Assembly: GCF_030814715.1 (NCBI RefSeq) | Contig: NZ_JAUSVO010000005.1 | Span: 124,001 to 188,000 of the forward strand | Origin: Kaistia dalseonensis | GTDB taxonomy: Bacteria > Pseudomonadota > Alphaproteobacteria > Rhizobiales > Kaistiaceae | DNA length: 64,000 nt | Direction of reading: 5' to 3' | Program-made: the position numbers and the translations under genes | Shown: positions 32,300 through 41,878 of the stretch, piece by piece | How positions within the stretch are numbered: the stretch's first letter is position 1 | How the letters are laid out: every line of letters begins with the position of its first letter | Notes under the pieces: generated by a model | The model's database searches: none | Seen by the model: the letters and a program-made list of their open reading frames with translations, nothing else | Told to the model about the DNA's origin: nothing

Positions 32300-33475
32300 T
32301 CAGCTGGCCCCCTGCTCAGCGACGAGGATTTCCTTGGGTGCTTCGACGGGCCGGAACGCCGGATGCACGATCGCGCCATTGCGCGTCAGCACCGTCGCCT
32401 TGACCAGTTCGTCGTCCCAATTGACGGCCAGCTTCTTCTCCTTCTTGTCGATCAGCGTCTCGACGAAGGCGAAGAGGTTCTTGGCATAGAGCTGCGAGGC
32501 GGTGGCGGGGATGCGGCCGGCGACGTTCAGATGGCCGACGATCTTCTTGCCGTCGATATCGACCACTTCGTTCGGCCGCGCACCCTCGACATTGCCACCA
32601 CGCTCGACCGCGAGGTCGACCAGCACGGAGCCAGGCTTCATCGAGGCGACCATCGCGGCGGAGACCAGCTTCGGCGCCGGACGCCCGGGGATCAGCGCCG
32701 TGGTGATGACGATGTCCTGCTTCTTGATGTGCTCGGCGACGAGCGCCGCCTGCTTGGCCTGATATTCGGCCGACATCGGCTTGGCGTAGCCGGCCGCGGT
32801 CTCGGCCTGCTTGAACTCCTCGTCCTCGACCGCCACGAACTTGGCGCCGAGGCTTTCGACCTGCTCCTTCGCGGCGGGGCGAACGTCGGTCGCCGTCACG
32901 ACGGCGCCGAGGCGACGGGCCGTGGCGATCGCCTGCAGGCCGGCGACGCCGGCGCCCATGACGAAGACGCGCGCGGCCGGAACGGTGCCCGCGGCGGTCA
33001 TCATCATCGGCAGCGCGCGGTCATATTCGGAAGCCGCATCGATCACCGCCTGATAGCCGGCGAGGTTCGCCTGGCTGGAGAGAATGTCCATGACCTGGGC
33101 GCGGGTGATGCGCGGCATGAACTCCATGGCGACGGCGGTGACGCCGGCACCCGCCATGGCGGCGATGGCGTCGTCATTGCCATAAGGGTCCATGGTGGCG
33201 ACGACGAGCGCGCCGGCCTTGTAGGCGGCGAGTTCCCCGTTCGCGGGACGGCGCACCTTCAGCACGATATCGGCATCGCGCACCGTATCGGCGCCCGTCG
33301 CGGCAATCGCGGCACCGGCGGCCGTATATTCGGCATCGGGGATGCGGGAGCGCAGCCCGGCGCCCGACTGGACGACGACCTCTGCGCCCAGCGCGATAAA
33401 CTTCTTGATTGTCTCAGGCGTCGCGGCGACGCGGCTTTCCAGCGCGTCGATCTCGGCCGGCACACCAATCTTCAT
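32300..33475 (-). CDS. pntAA: NAD(P) transhydrogenase subunit alpha, NAD-binding part
   Basis: The 391-residue soluble domain I binds NAD(H) and shares the alanine dehydrogenase fold. It begins [20 protein letters not shown]. The NAD-binding Rossmann motif is [20 protein letters not shown] near residue 172, and the mobile-loop motif is [16 protein letters not shown] near 265. The split alpha subunit (PntAA plus PntAB) is the usual alphaproteobacterial arrangement. A hairpin AGCGGGC/GCCCGCT lies in the 5' leader at 33494-33511. The upstream aa3 CoxIV gene is a conserved neighbour. Confidence 0.97.
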   Translation of the reverse strand: MKIGVPAEIDALESRVAATPETIKKFIALGAEVVVQSGAGLRSRIPDAEYTAAGAAIAATGADTVRDADIVLKVRRPANGELAAYKAGALVVATMDPYGNDDAIAAMAGAGVTAVAMEFMPRITRAQVMDILSSQANLAGYQAVIDAASEYDRALPMMMTAAGTVPAARVFVMGAGVAGLQAIATARRLGAVVTATDVRPAAKEQVESLGAKFVAVEDEEFKQAETAAGYAKPMSAEYQAKQAALVAEHIKKQDIVITTALIPGRPAPKLVSAAMVASMKPGSVLVDLAVERGGNVEGARPNEVVDIDGKKIVGHLNVAGRIPATASQLYAKNLFAFVETLIDKKEKKLAVNWDDELVKATVLTRNGAIVHPAFRPVEAPKEILVAEQGAS

Positions 33476-33570
33476 GGCGTTTCCCTTGGGATCAGCGGGC
33501 AGGCGCCCGCTCTACTATGGTAATGTGAGGCGGGGATCGGCATGAGCGGCGCGGATCGACCCCTGGCACA

Positions 33571-33696
33571 TCAGAGCAGGAAGATCGCCATCAAGACGAG
33601 AATGATGACGACGGCAATGGTGCCGTATTTCGTCAGACCGATGAAGAAATCGTAGGTCCGCTCGTGTTCGGCGTAGTCCATCGGGCTTTCGGCCAT
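33571..33696 (-). CDS. aa3-type cytochrome c oxidase subunit IV
   Basis: This 41-residue protein begins MAESPMDYAEHERTYDFFIG and ends in a single transmembrane helix (YGTIAVVIILVLMAIFLL). It matches the bacterial aa3 CoxIV family (PF07835), a one-helix accessory subunit of the haem-copper oxidase. The start at 33696 was chosen because the family begins just before the DYxEHERTY motif. It stands alone upstream of pntAA, as in many Rhizobiales. Confidence 0.88.
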   Translation of the reverse strand: MAESPMDYAEHERTYDFFIGLTKYGTIAVVIILVLMAIFLL

Positions 33697-33784
33697 CGTC
33701 GCCTGATCCTCTCCAACAGGGCCAATGATCAGCGGCCTATACAGCAAGAATAGAGGGTCCGGCAATTGGCCATGCTGACGCGTT

Positions 33785-34111
33785 TCATGCGCCGCGTGGC
33801 GCGAGCAGGATGACCGCCGCGCCGGCGAGGCAGATCGCCGCGCCGAGAAGATCGAAGCGGTCCGGCCGCGCGCCCTCCACGGCCCAGAGCCAGGCGAGGC
33901 TCATGACGATATAGAACCCGCCATAGACCGCGAAGGCGCGGCCGGCATTATCGGCCGGGCTCAGGCTCAACAGCCAGGCGAACAGCATCAGCGAGACGAT
34001 GCCGGGCACGAGCCAGAGCGGCGAGCGATCGAGCCGCCACCAGGCCCAGAAGGCGAAGCAGCCGGCGATTTCGGCAAGGGCGGCGGCGATGTAGATGGCG
34101 AAGGTGAACAT
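33785..34111 (-). CDS. ynfA: YnfA-family small multidrug-resistance-like membrane protein
   Basis: This protein of about 108 residues has four transmembrane helices: [58 protein letters not shown] and [18 protein letters not shown]. The motifs [12 protein letters not shown] and [13 protein letters not shown] are characteristic of YnfA (UPF0060). YnfA is a small SMR-like transporter associated with toxic-cation resistance in enterobacteria. MFTFAIYI was chosen as start because it gives the family's usual length of about 108 residues. Confidence 0.92.
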   Translation of the reverse strand: MFTFAIYIAAALAEIAGCFAFWAWWRLDRSPLWLVPGIVSLMLFAWLLSLSPADNAGRAFAVYGGFYIVMSLAWLWAVEGARPDRFDLLGAAICLAGAAVILLAPRGA

Positions 34112-34180
34112 GGCCGCAGTCTGCACGACGAATCCCGACGAGACCAACAGGATCCATCATCGCTGGCCGACGCTGGAGGG

Positions 34181-35536
34181 CTAAACCAGCCCGACCCCGC
34201 CCAGCGCCGCCTGCTGCCTCTGGCCGAGCAGGGCGACGTCGAAGCCTTCGATCGTCTCGGCGAAGAGCTCATAGAAATTCATTTCGGCCTTCAGGTGCAG
34301 GAAGACCGAACCCAGCCCGATCGCGGCGCGGTCCATGAAGACGAATTCGCGCGGCACCGTCACCGGGCCTTTTTCCTTCAGCACCTGATGCACCTGGAAA
34401 GCCTCGCGCCGGCCATATTCCGACGGCGCGACGCCATCGGCGATGGTGCGGACGCGGTCGTCGATCAGCGGGGCATAGATGAAGCGCGCCCAGATGTTGA
34501 GCGCGTCGATCAGTTCGTTGGAAAGCCCGACAAAACCCCAGCTCTCATAGGCCGCGACGACACGGTCGCGATCATTTTCGCGCAGGCCGTGGAAGAGATT
34601 GACCACGCCGCCGACAAAGGCCGGGGTGAAGATGCGGATGCAACCATAATCGAGCAGGTTGATGCCGGCCGCGACGCCGTCCTCATCCTCGAACACGGTG
34701 TAGTTGCCGAGATGCGGATCGCCGTGGATGACGCCGAAGCGGGCGAAGGGCGACCACCAGGCGTTGAACATGGCGGCGGCGATGCGGTTCTTCTCCTCGA
34801 GCGGGCGATCGCGGAAATCGAGCAGGCGGCGTCCCTCGAGCCAGGTCAGCGACAACAGGCGCCGAGTGGAAAGGCGCGGCTCGACCTCCGGCACGCGCAC
34901 GAGCGGCTGGCCGTCGAGCATGATCTTGTAGAGCAGCGCATGACGCGCCTCGCGGGCATAATCGAGTTCTTCGCGGATGCGCGTGCCGATTTCCTCGAAG
35001 ATCTCGCTGGTATCGATCGCGCGGTCGATCCGCCGATAGATCGACATCAGCACCTTGAGCTGGGCGAGATCGGCCTCGACGGCCGACTGCATGTCCGGAT
35101 ATTGGAGCTTCACCGCGAGCGCGCGGCCGTCCTTGGCGACGGCGCGATGGACCTGGCCGAGCGAGGCGGCGGCGGCCGGCTGGCGATCGAAGCTCTCGAA
35201 CTTCTTTTCCCAGTCGGGGCCGAGTTCGGCCTGCATGCGCCGCTTGACGAAGGGCCAGCCCATGGGCGGCGCGTTCGACTGCAATTGCGAGAGTTCCTCG
35301 GCATATTCGGGCGGCACCAGATCGGGCACGGTCGAGAGGATCTGCCCGACCTTCATCAGCGGACCCTTGAGCCCGCCGAGCGCGGTTGCGAGCTCCGAGG
35401 CGTTCTTGCCCTTGTCGAGCGTGCCGCCGAAGAGCCGCGTGCCCGCAACCTTGGCGGCGACACCGCCGACATTCATCCCCACCCGCGCATAACGCGACAG
35501 GCGGCCGGAGAGACGGTTTCGTTCGGAATCGGACAT
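34181..35536 (-). CDS. UbiB/ABC1-family atypical kinase
   Basis: The 451-residue protein belongs to the AarF/ABC1/UbiB family. The hallmark KxGQ motif appears as MKVGQILSTVPDLVPPEYAE near residue 65, with the Ala-rich loop AAASLGQVHRA, the Lys of ALAVKLQYPD, and the catalytic loop GVIHGDPHLGNY near residue 285. Such proteins act as ATPases/kinases in quinone synthesis or lipid transport; the exact partner here is unknown. The start at 35536 follows GTTCATCCCCC, so the RBS is weak. It is divergent from the ABC exporter. Confidence 0.92.
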   Translation of the reverse strand: MSDSERNRLSGRLSRYARVGMNVGGVAAKVAGTRLFGGTLDKGKNASELATALGGLKGPLMKVGQILSTVPDLVPPEYAEELSQLQSNAPPMGWPFVKRRMQAELGPDWEKKFESFDRQPAAAASLGQVHRAVAKDGRALAVKLQYPDMQSAVEADLAQLKVLMSIYRRIDRAIDTSEIFEEIGTRIREELDYAREARHALLYKIMLDGQPLVRVPEVEPRLSTRRLLSLTWLEGRRLLDFRDRPLEEKNRIAAAMFNAWWSPFARFGVIHGDPHLGNYTVFEDEDGVAAGINLLDYGCIRIFTPAFVGGVVNLFHGLRENDRDRVVAAYESWGFVGLSNELIDALNIWARFIYAPLIDDRVRTIADGVAPSEYGRREAFQVHQVLKEKGPVTVPREFVFMDRAAIGLGSVFLHLKAEMNFYELFAETIEGFDVALLGQRQQAALGGVGLV

Positions 35537-35817
35537 GGGGGATGAACTCTTTCGGCGATCCTGGCTCCTAAGATGCGTTCCCCCGGGCCGCGTACAAGTG
35601 AGATGCGGAGAAACAGCCCGCGCCAGTCTGTCGCTGGCGGGCGGTGCAACCGGTGCTGAAAAGCCACAACCGAGCTGTTTGGCCCGCGCCGCCTTGTGAG
35701 GTCCGGGCCATCGGGCCATAGTTGCGGCTCGTCCAGCGAAAGCCCGGGAGCTTCCCATGAGAACCTTTGTGTCCAGCGCGAAAGGAGCCTTTGAAATTCA
35801 TCAGGACATGACGTTCC
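35537..35817. other. Divergent intergenic region
   Basis: This is a 281-base gap between the UbiB-family gene and the ABC exporter, which are divergent. I see an imperfect hairpin near 35618-35642 (CCCGCGCCAG with CTGGCGGG) but no gene, clear promoter or known motif. Confidence 0.5.
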
Positions 35818-37695
35818 ATGCTTATCCGTTCTCCGGAACCGCCAATACGAGACGACGACTCTAGCCCCGACACGCAGGCTCATCCTCCGACACCTGCCGC
35901 CCCGCGTGGCAGGCCGCTTTCGGACGATTCCGTCGACGCCGCCACGCCGCGGCTGACGCGGGCGCGCCTCGCCAGGCTTCTTGCCTATTACCGGCCCTAT
36001 CTGCCGCTGCTGGCGCTCGACCTCGCCTGCGCCGTGCTCATCTCGGTGACCGCGCTGCTGCTGCCGCTCTGCGCCAACCATGTGACACGCCTGCTCGTCG
36101 CCGCGGACGATCCATCGACCACGCTTCCCGTCGTCTATGCCGTGGGCGCGTTGATGCTGGCCCTGCTCGTCATGCAGGCCTTCGCGACGCTCTTCGTCGA
36201 CTATCAGGGCCATATGATGGGCGCGAAGATGGAAGCGGCTCTGCGCCGCGAGCTGTTCGCCCACTGCCAGAAGCTCTCCTTCAGCTTCTACGATCGCCAG
36301 CGCGTCGGCCAGTTGATGAGCCGCGTCACGCATGACCTGTTCGACGTGGGCGAGCTCTATCATCACGGGCCGGAGGATCTCGCCATCGCGGTGCTGAAAT
36401 TCGCCGGCGTGACGGCGATCCTGTTCACGCTCGACGTCCCGCTCGCACTGATGATCCTCGCCGTCATCCCGCCGGCGTCCTTCTACGCGCTTCATTTCAA
36501 CAATCGCGTCAACGCGGCCATGCTACGGGTCAAGGAACGCGTCGGGGGCGTGAGCGAGCGGGTCGAGGATTCGCTGGCCGGCATCCGCGTCGTGCAATCC
36601 TTCGCCAATGAGGCGCTCGAAAACCGGCGCTTCGAAGTCGCCAACCAGCGCTTCCTCGAAGGCCGGCGCATCGGCTATCGCAGCGAGGCCTATCTCTGGG
36701 CCGGCACAACCATCTTCCCGCAACTCGTGACGGTCATGATCATCGTCGCCGGATCGGTACGGGTCGCCGAGGCGGGGCTGGGCGTCGCCGATCTGCTCAC
36801 CTTCCTGCTCTGCGTCGCCGTGCTGGTCGATCCGGTCAACCGCCTCGCCAACCTCGCGCGTCTCTGGCAGAGCGGCTTCACCGGCTTCGTGCGGGTGATG
36901 GAGATCTTCGAGACGGAGCCCGACATCCAGGACCGGCCGGGCGCCAAGGCCATCGGTCGCGCACGCGGCGCGATCAGCTTTGAAAAGGTCGGCTTCCGCT
37001 ACGAGGAGGACGGCCCGCATGTGCTCAGGAACCTCTCGCTCACCATCAGGCCCGGCGAGTTCGTGGCGCTCGTCGGCGCCTCGGGCGCGGGCAAGAGCTC
37101 GCTCTGCGCGCTGATCCCGCGCTTCTATGACGTGACGGCGGGACGAATTCTGATCGACGGCACGGACATTCGCGACATCCGGCTCGACGAGCTCCGCCGC
37201 AACATCGGCATCGTGCAGCAGGACGTCTACCTGTTCGCCGGCACGGTGATGGAAAACCTTCGCTACGGCCGGCCCGATGCCACGGACGCCGAGGTCGAGG
37301 CGGCGGCGCGTGCCGCCAACGCGCACGACTTCATTATGGCGCTGCCGGACGGTTATGCCAGCGATATCGGCCAGCGCGGCGTGAAGCTCTCCGGCGGGCA
37401 GAAGCAGCGGCTGACCATCGCCCGCGCCATCCTGAAGGACCCGCCGATCCTGATCTTCGACGAGGCGACCAGCGCGCTCGACAATGAGAGCGAACGGGCC
37501 GTGCAGCAGGCGCTGATGACGCTGGCGCGGTCTCGCACGACGCTGGTCATCGCTCACCGCCTGTCGACGGTGCAGCGCGCCGACCGCATCCTCGTGCTGA
37601 CGGAGGCCGGAATCATCGAGGAAGGCAGCCACGAGGCGCTGATCGCGGCCAACGGCGCCTATGCGAGGCTCTACCGCGCGCAGGCGAGCCTTTAG
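35818..37695 (+). CDS. ABC exporter (fused permease-ATPase)
   Basis: This 625-residue half-transporter has a hydrophilic N-terminal stretch of about 45 residues, an exporter-type membrane domain with helices such as LPLLALDLACAVLISVTALL and LMLALLVMQAFATLFVDY, and an ATPase domain. Walker A is GASGAGKSSLCALI, the signature is LSGGQKQRLTIARAI, and Walker B is ILIFDEATSALD. It belongs to the MsbA/YgaD-like exporters; the substrate is unknown. It shares little detail with the exporter at 20941-22755, so the two are probably not recent duplicates. Confidence 0.9.
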   Translation: MLIRSPEPPIRDDDSSPDTQAHPPTPAAPRGRPLSDDSVDAATPRLTRARLARLLAYYRPYLPLLALDLACAVLISVTALLLPLCANHVTRLLVAADDPSTTLPVVYAVGALMLALLVMQAFATLFVDYQGHMMGAKMEAALRRELFAHCQKLSFSFYDRQRVGQLMSRVTHDLFDVGELYHHGPEDLAIAVLKFAGVTAILFTLDVPLALMILAVIPPASFYALHFNNRVNAAMLRVKERVGGVSERVEDSLAGIRVVQSFANEALENRRFEVANQRFLEGRRIGYRSEAYLWAGTTIFPQLVTVMIIVAGSVRVAEAGLGVADLLTFLLCVAVLVDPVNRLANLARLWQSGFTGFVRVMEIFETEPDIQDRPGAKAIGRARGAISFEKVGFRYEEDGPHVLRNLSLTIRPGEFVALVGASGAGKSSLCALIPRFYDVTAGRILIDGTDIRDIRLDELRRNIGIVQQDVYLFAGTVMENLRYGRPDATDAEVEAAARAANAHDFIMALPDGYASDIGQRGVKLSGGQKQRLTIARAILKDPPILIFDEATSALDNESERAVQQALMTLARSRTTLVIAHRLSTVQRADRILVLTEAGIIEEGSHEALIAANGAYARLYRAQASL

Positions 37696-37855
37696 GCAGC
37701 CTGCTACGGGCTCCACCATCATCCTCCGATGCTTCGCATCAGCGAGGCATCGGAGGAGGATCCAGCGAGGGAGGCATTCCTTCGGGATCACCTCGGCGCC
37801 AAGACCGAGGATCGCGAGCGTGCTTCGGCCGCCCGCGCTCCATCCAGGCCGCGGC

Positions 37856-38683
37856 CTAGCCGTCCGTGGACAGGGTGAGCGCCCGCCAGGCCTCGATTTC
37901 CTGCTGGAGGCGCTCGATTTTCGCCGACACCAGCCGGTACGCGTCGCTGCCGAGCAGAAGCAGCGGCGGCGGATTGTCGGATTCGATCAAGGTCAGAACG
38001 GCCGCGGCCAGCTTTTCGGGATCGCCGAGCTGCTTGCCGCTGACGGCCTGCCGGGCCGCGCGTATCGGATCAAAAAGGGCATCGTAGTCTGCGATCGATC
38101 TTTCCGTGCGGACCATTGAGCGCCCGGCCCAGTCCGTCCGGAACGAGCCAGGGCAAAGCGCCGTCACATGAACGCCAAATGGGGCCATTTCCGAGCGCAT
38201 CACCTCCGAGATTCCCTGAAGGGCGAACTTGCTGCCACAGTAATAGGCAATTCCGGGCAGGGTGATCATGCCGCCCATCGAGGTGACATTGACGATGAAA
38301 CCCCGACGGCGCGACCGGAAGCTTGGAAGAAACGCCTTGGCGACGGCAACCGCGCCGAAGACGTTGACATCGAACTGTCGGCGCATCTCCTCGATCGGTG
38401 ATTCCTCGAGCACGCCCTCATGGCCATAGCCAGCATTGTTGATCAGGACGTCGACGGGTCCATGTTCCTCCTCCACCTGACGGACGATGTCCGTGAGGCG
38501 ATCGAACTCGGTGACATCGCAGAGGACTGAATGGACCTCGGGAAGAGCCTCGGTGAGCGTAGCGCGGGAGGCCTCGGAGCGCACGGTTCCGATCACCTTG
38601 TGGCCCGCCCGGATCGCGGCGACTGAAATTGCCAGGCCGAAGCCCGAATTGGCGCCGGTTATGAAAAAGCTCTTTGGTGACAT
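37856..38683 (-). CDS. SDR-family oxidoreductase
   Basis: The 275-residue short-chain dehydrogenase has TGANSGFGLA at residues 9-18, NNAGYG near 83-88, and the catalytic YYCGSKFAL near residue 155. The pattern and length match the YusZ/DltE-type (classical SDR) subgroup. The Arg after beta-2 (GTVRSEASRA) suggests NADP preference. It is transcribed divergently from an AraC-type regulator gene 76 bases away, so it is the likely target of that regulator. The substrate is unknown. Confidence 0.9.
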   Translation of the reverse strand: MSPKSFFITGANSGFGLAISVAAIRAGHKVIGTVRSEASRATLTEALPEVHSVLCDVTEFDRLTDIVRQVEEEHGPVDVLINNAGYGHEGVLEESPIEEMRRQFDVNVFGAVAVAKAFLPSFRSRRRGFIVNVTSMGGMITLPGIAYYCGSKFALQGISEVMRSEMAPFGVHVTALCPGSFRTDWAGRSMVRTERSIADYDALFDPIRAARQAVSGKQLGDPEKLAAAVLTLIESDNPPPLLLLGSDAYRLVSAKIERLQQEIEAWRALTLSTDG

Positions 38684-38759
38684 GATCTGCCAACATCCTT
38701 GTTGGAGGGGATGGCTTGATCAATAATATCGAGATCCGGGTCTATCGATTGCGTAACCT

Positions 38760-39692
38760 ATGAATATCTTGCCGATTCCTATTTTAGGCGGAGACGCGCC
38801 ATCCCGGCGCCACACGCTGGCGGCATTGGCGGATCGTCTCGCGCCGCGCCACGGGTATAATCCGACAGCGCTCGGCGGCGTGCGCATTCTCCGCACAGAG
38901 GCCGTGCTCCAAGACATCCCGGTCCTCTACAAACCCGGCGCCGTGTTCGTGCTGCGTGGGAGCAAGCGGGGCATTCTCGAAGGCGAGATTTTTCAATACG
39001 ACGAGGATCACTATCTGGCCGTCTCAGTGCCGGTCCCCTTTCGGATGGATTCGGTCGCCAGCCCGGAACGCCCGCTGATTGCGGTGTATGTCGAATTCGA
39101 CATGCAATTAGCCGCCGAGATAGCCATGCAATTGGAGCGGCACGCAGAGCTGAAGAGCGACAAGCCACGGGGTCTCGGTTCCAGTCGGATGGATGCCGAT
39201 ATCGAGGATGTGCTTCTACGCCTTCTGAAGTCGCTGGGCAGCCCGGCCGAAATCGGCGTCCTGGGGCCAAGCCTCCTGCGCGAGTTGCACTACCGGATCC
39301 TGATCGGTCCGCAAGGCGGCGCGATGATCGCGGCTGTTCGACAGAACGGCACCGCGGGAAAAGTCATACAAAGCGTGGCGTGGCTGCGGGAAAATTATGG
39401 CTCTGAAATCTCGATCCTCGACCTGGCCAGAGCGGTCGGCATGAGCGTTCCCTCTTACCACGTCCATTTCAAGGAACTGACGGGCAGCAGTCCGATGCAA
39501 TATGTGAAGGCGATGCGGCTGCACGAGGCGAGATTGATGATCGCAAGCCAGGAGAAAACGATCGCCGAGGTCGCGACGTCGGTCGGCTATGCGAGCCCGG
39601 CCCAGTTCAGCCGGGATTTCAAGCGACATTTCGGGCGCACGGCGTCGGAAGAAGCGAAATGGGTCAGACGCCATCTGGGCGAAATCGCCTGA
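38760..39692 (+). CDS. AraC-family transcriptional regulator
   Basis: The 310-residue regulator has an AraC N-terminal cupin-like domain of the AraC_N type (residues about 25-185, with VLQDIPVLYKPGAVFVLRGS). A C-terminal double helix-turn-helix follows from about 205: GSEISILDLARAVGMSVPSY in the first HTH, and TIAEVATSVGYASPAQFSRD in the second with the conserved FKRHFG. It is divergent from the SDR gene, a common autoregulated pair. The effector is unknown. A full 34-bp palindromic terminator follows. Confidence 0.92.
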   Translation: MNILPIPILGGDAPSRRHTLAALADRLAPRHGYNPTALGGVRILRTEAVLQDIPVLYKPGAVFVLRGSKRGILEGEIFQYDEDHYLAVSVPVPFRMDSVASPERPLIAVYVEFDMQLAAEIAMQLERHAELKSDKPRGLGSSRMDADIEDVLLRLLKSLGSPAEIGVLGPSLLRELHYRILIGPQGGAMIAAVRQNGTAGKVIQSVAWLRENYGSEISILDLARAVGMSVPSYHVHFKELTGSSPMQYVKAMRLHEARLMIASQEKTIAEVATSVGYASPAQFSRDFKRHFGRTASEEAKWVRRHLGEIA

Positions 39693-39770
39693 CTCGGTCG
39701 CTGGAGCGTCCGCACAGCTGATCGCTATCCCGACGAAACCGGGCATAGCGCCTCGCACCGCACCCCGAAT

Positions 39771-39804
39771 AGAAAAGCCCGGCGCCATGGCGCCGGGCTT
39801 TTCT
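39771..39804. terminator. Perfect bidirectional terminator
   Basis: Arms AGAAAAGCCCGGCGCCA (39771-39787) and TGGCGCCGGGCTTTTCT (39788-39804) are exact reverse complements. It ends the convergent araC-type and pepF genes on both strands. Confidence 0.93.
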
Positions 39805-39826
39805 GCATAAGCGAGGATCAGAACCC

Positions 39827-41659
39827 TCAGGCCTCCATCGCTTCCAGCTCGGAGATGAAGCCTTCCAGCACGGAAAGGCCCTTCTGCCAGAAGGAGGGGT
39901 CGGTCGCGTCGAGGCCGAAGGGGGCGAGCAGTTCGGAATGGTGCTTGGTGCCGCCGGCCTTCAGCAGGGCGAAATACTTGTCCTGGAAGCCGCTCTCCGC
40001 CTGCCGGTAGACCGCATAGAGCGAGTTCACGAGGCAATCGCCGAAGGCATAGGCATAGACGTAGAACGGCGAGTGGATGAAGTGCGGGATATAGGTCCAG
40101 AAGGTCTCGTAGCCGGGGCCGAGGCGGATTGCCGGGCCGAGGCTTTCGGCCTGGACTTCCATCCAGATCGCGTTGAGCCGCTCGGCAGTCAGTTCGCCCG
40201 CGCGCCGCTCGACATGCACCTTGCGCTCGAAGGAATAGAAGGCGATCTGGCGCACGACCGTGTTGATCATGTCCTCGACCTTCGAGGCGAGCATCGCCTT
40301 GCGCTGGACGGGATCGGTCTGTGCATCGAGCAGCGCGCGGAAGGTCAGCATCTCGCCGAACACGCTGGCCGTCTCGGCGAGCGTCAGCGGCGTCGGCGCC
40401 ATCAGCGCGCCCTGCGGACCGGCCAGGACCTGGTGCACGCCATGGCCGAGCTCGTGCGCCAGCGTCATCACATCGCGCGTCTTGCCCTGATAGTTGAGCA
40501 GCACATAGGGATGCGCCGAGGGCACGGTCGGATGGGCGAAGGCGCCGGGCGACTTGCCGGGGCGCACCGGCGCGTCGATCCAGCCCTTGTCGAAGAAGCG
40601 CTGCGCGATCTCGGCCATGTCGGGCGAGAAGCGGCCATAGGCGGAGAGCACGGTATCGCGCGCCTCGGTCCAGGGGATCGTCCGGCTCGGCACCTTGGGC
40701 AGCGGCGCATTGCGGTCCCAATGGTTGAGCTCATCCTTGCCGAACCACTTCGCCTTCAACGCGTAATAGCGATGCGACAGGCGCGGATAGGCGGCGCGGA
40801 CGGCGGCGACCAGCGCATCGACCACTTCCGGTTCGACGCGATTGGCGAGGTGGCGTGACTCGGCCACATCCCTGAAGCCGCGCCAGCGATCAGAGATTTC
40901 CTTGTCCTTGGCGAGCGTGTTGGTCACCAGCGTGAACAGGCGCAGGTTTTCCGTGAACGTCGCGGCGAGCGCGTCGGCGGCGGCCTTGCGCTTGGCCTCA
41001 TCCGGGTCCTGCATCAGGTTCAGCGTCGGCTCGAGCGTCAGCTCCTCGCCGTTCACGTCGAAACGCAGCGACGCCATCGTCTCGTCGAAGAGCCGGTTCC
41101 ACGCGCCACGCCCGGTGACCGACTTCTCGTGGAAGAGCTGCTCGACGCGATCCTCGAGCTGGTAGGGCTTTTCCTTGCGAACATCCTCGACCCAAGGCCG
41201 GTAATGGGCGAGCTTCGGATCATGCGCCATCGCATGCTGCAGCACCGCATCCTCGACGCGGTTCAACTCCAGCGTGAAGAACAAGAGATGCGTGCTCGCA
41301 TCGGTTATCTTCTGCTGCACGTCGCCATAGAACTTGGCGCCGACCGGGTCGGTCGTGTCGCCGGAATAGACGAGGCCGGCATAGGAGACGATGCGGCCGA
41401 GCAGTTCGTCCAACGCCTCATATTCGATGACGACTTCGGCGAGACCGCCGGCGCGGGCAAGGTCCTCGAGTCTCCCCTTCCAGCGCGTCTCGAAGGCGAT
41501 CGAATCCGCCGCGGCCTTTTCGAGGTCGGCGAGCAGGACCGGCGAATCCATGCCGGGATAGAGATCGGCAAGGTTCCATTCGGGCAGGACCCCCAGCGCC
41601 GTATCGGCGGTCTGGGCGGCAGCGGCGGGGGCGTGGGCGGCCGGTGAGGTCGGGGTCAT
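39827..41659 (-). CDS. pepF: Oligoendopeptidase F (M3 metallopeptidase)
   Basis: The 610-residue enzyme belongs to the M3 family and hydrolyses short oligopeptides in the cytoplasm. The zinc site HEXXH is TLAHELGHGVHQVL at about residue 390. The distal Glu lies in the conserved AETASVFGEMLTF, and the C-terminal IPHFIHSPFYVYAYAFGDCL is typical of the PepF subgroup. It is convergent with the AraC gene and divergent from the sigma-54 regulator. The extended Ala/Pro-rich N terminus up to residue 25 may not be conserved. Confidence 0.95.
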   Translation of the reverse strand: MTPTSPAAHAPAAAAQTADTALGVLPEWNLADLYPGMDSPVLLADLEKAAADSIAFETRWKGRLEDLARAGGLAEVVIEYEALDELLGRIVSYAGLVYSGDTTDPVGAKFYGDVQQKITDASTHLLFFTLELNRVEDAVLQHAMAHDPKLAHYRPWVEDVRKEKPYQLEDRVEQLFHEKSVTGRGAWNRLFDETMASLRFDVNGEELTLEPTLNLMQDPDEAKRKAAADALAATFTENLRLFTLVTNTLAKDKEISDRWRGFRDVAESRHLANRVEPEVVDALVAAVRAAYPRLSHRYYALKAKWFGKDELNHWDRNAPLPKVPSRTIPWTEARDTVLSAYGRFSPDMAEIAQRFFDKGWIDAPVRPGKSPGAFAHPTVPSAHPYVLLNYQGKTRDVMTLAHELGHGVHQVLAGPQGALMAPTPLTLAETASVFGEMLTFRALLDAQTDPVQRKAMLASKVEDMINTVVRQIAFYSFERKVHVERRAGELTAERLNAIWMEVQAESLGPAIRLGPGYETFWTYIPHFIHSPFYVYAYAFGDCLVNSLYAVYRQAESGFQDKYFALLKAGGTKHHSELLAPFGLDATDPSFWQKGLSVLEGFISELEAMEA

Positions 41660-41878
41660 CTGATGAACATCCGCATGAGGAGAAGCGTGCCCTTACTTAA
41701 GTGGCGGAACCCATCGCGATCAACCCGCCCCGCACGGCACAAAACAATGCGGGAAGCGCCGGTGTGGGTAAGGCCACATTAACGAAGCTTGTCGATGATG
41801 CTCCGAATTGGGACAGTCATGCGGCCGGACGCGCCGCGCCGGCCTCCTGCCCACCTCCGGAATGCCCTGCCCCAGCCG

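Noticed and set aside
36523-37791. A 422-codon antisense frame to the ABC exporter
   Set aside because: Opposite Walker motifs of a real ABC ATPase; Arg/Asp/His-rich shadow.
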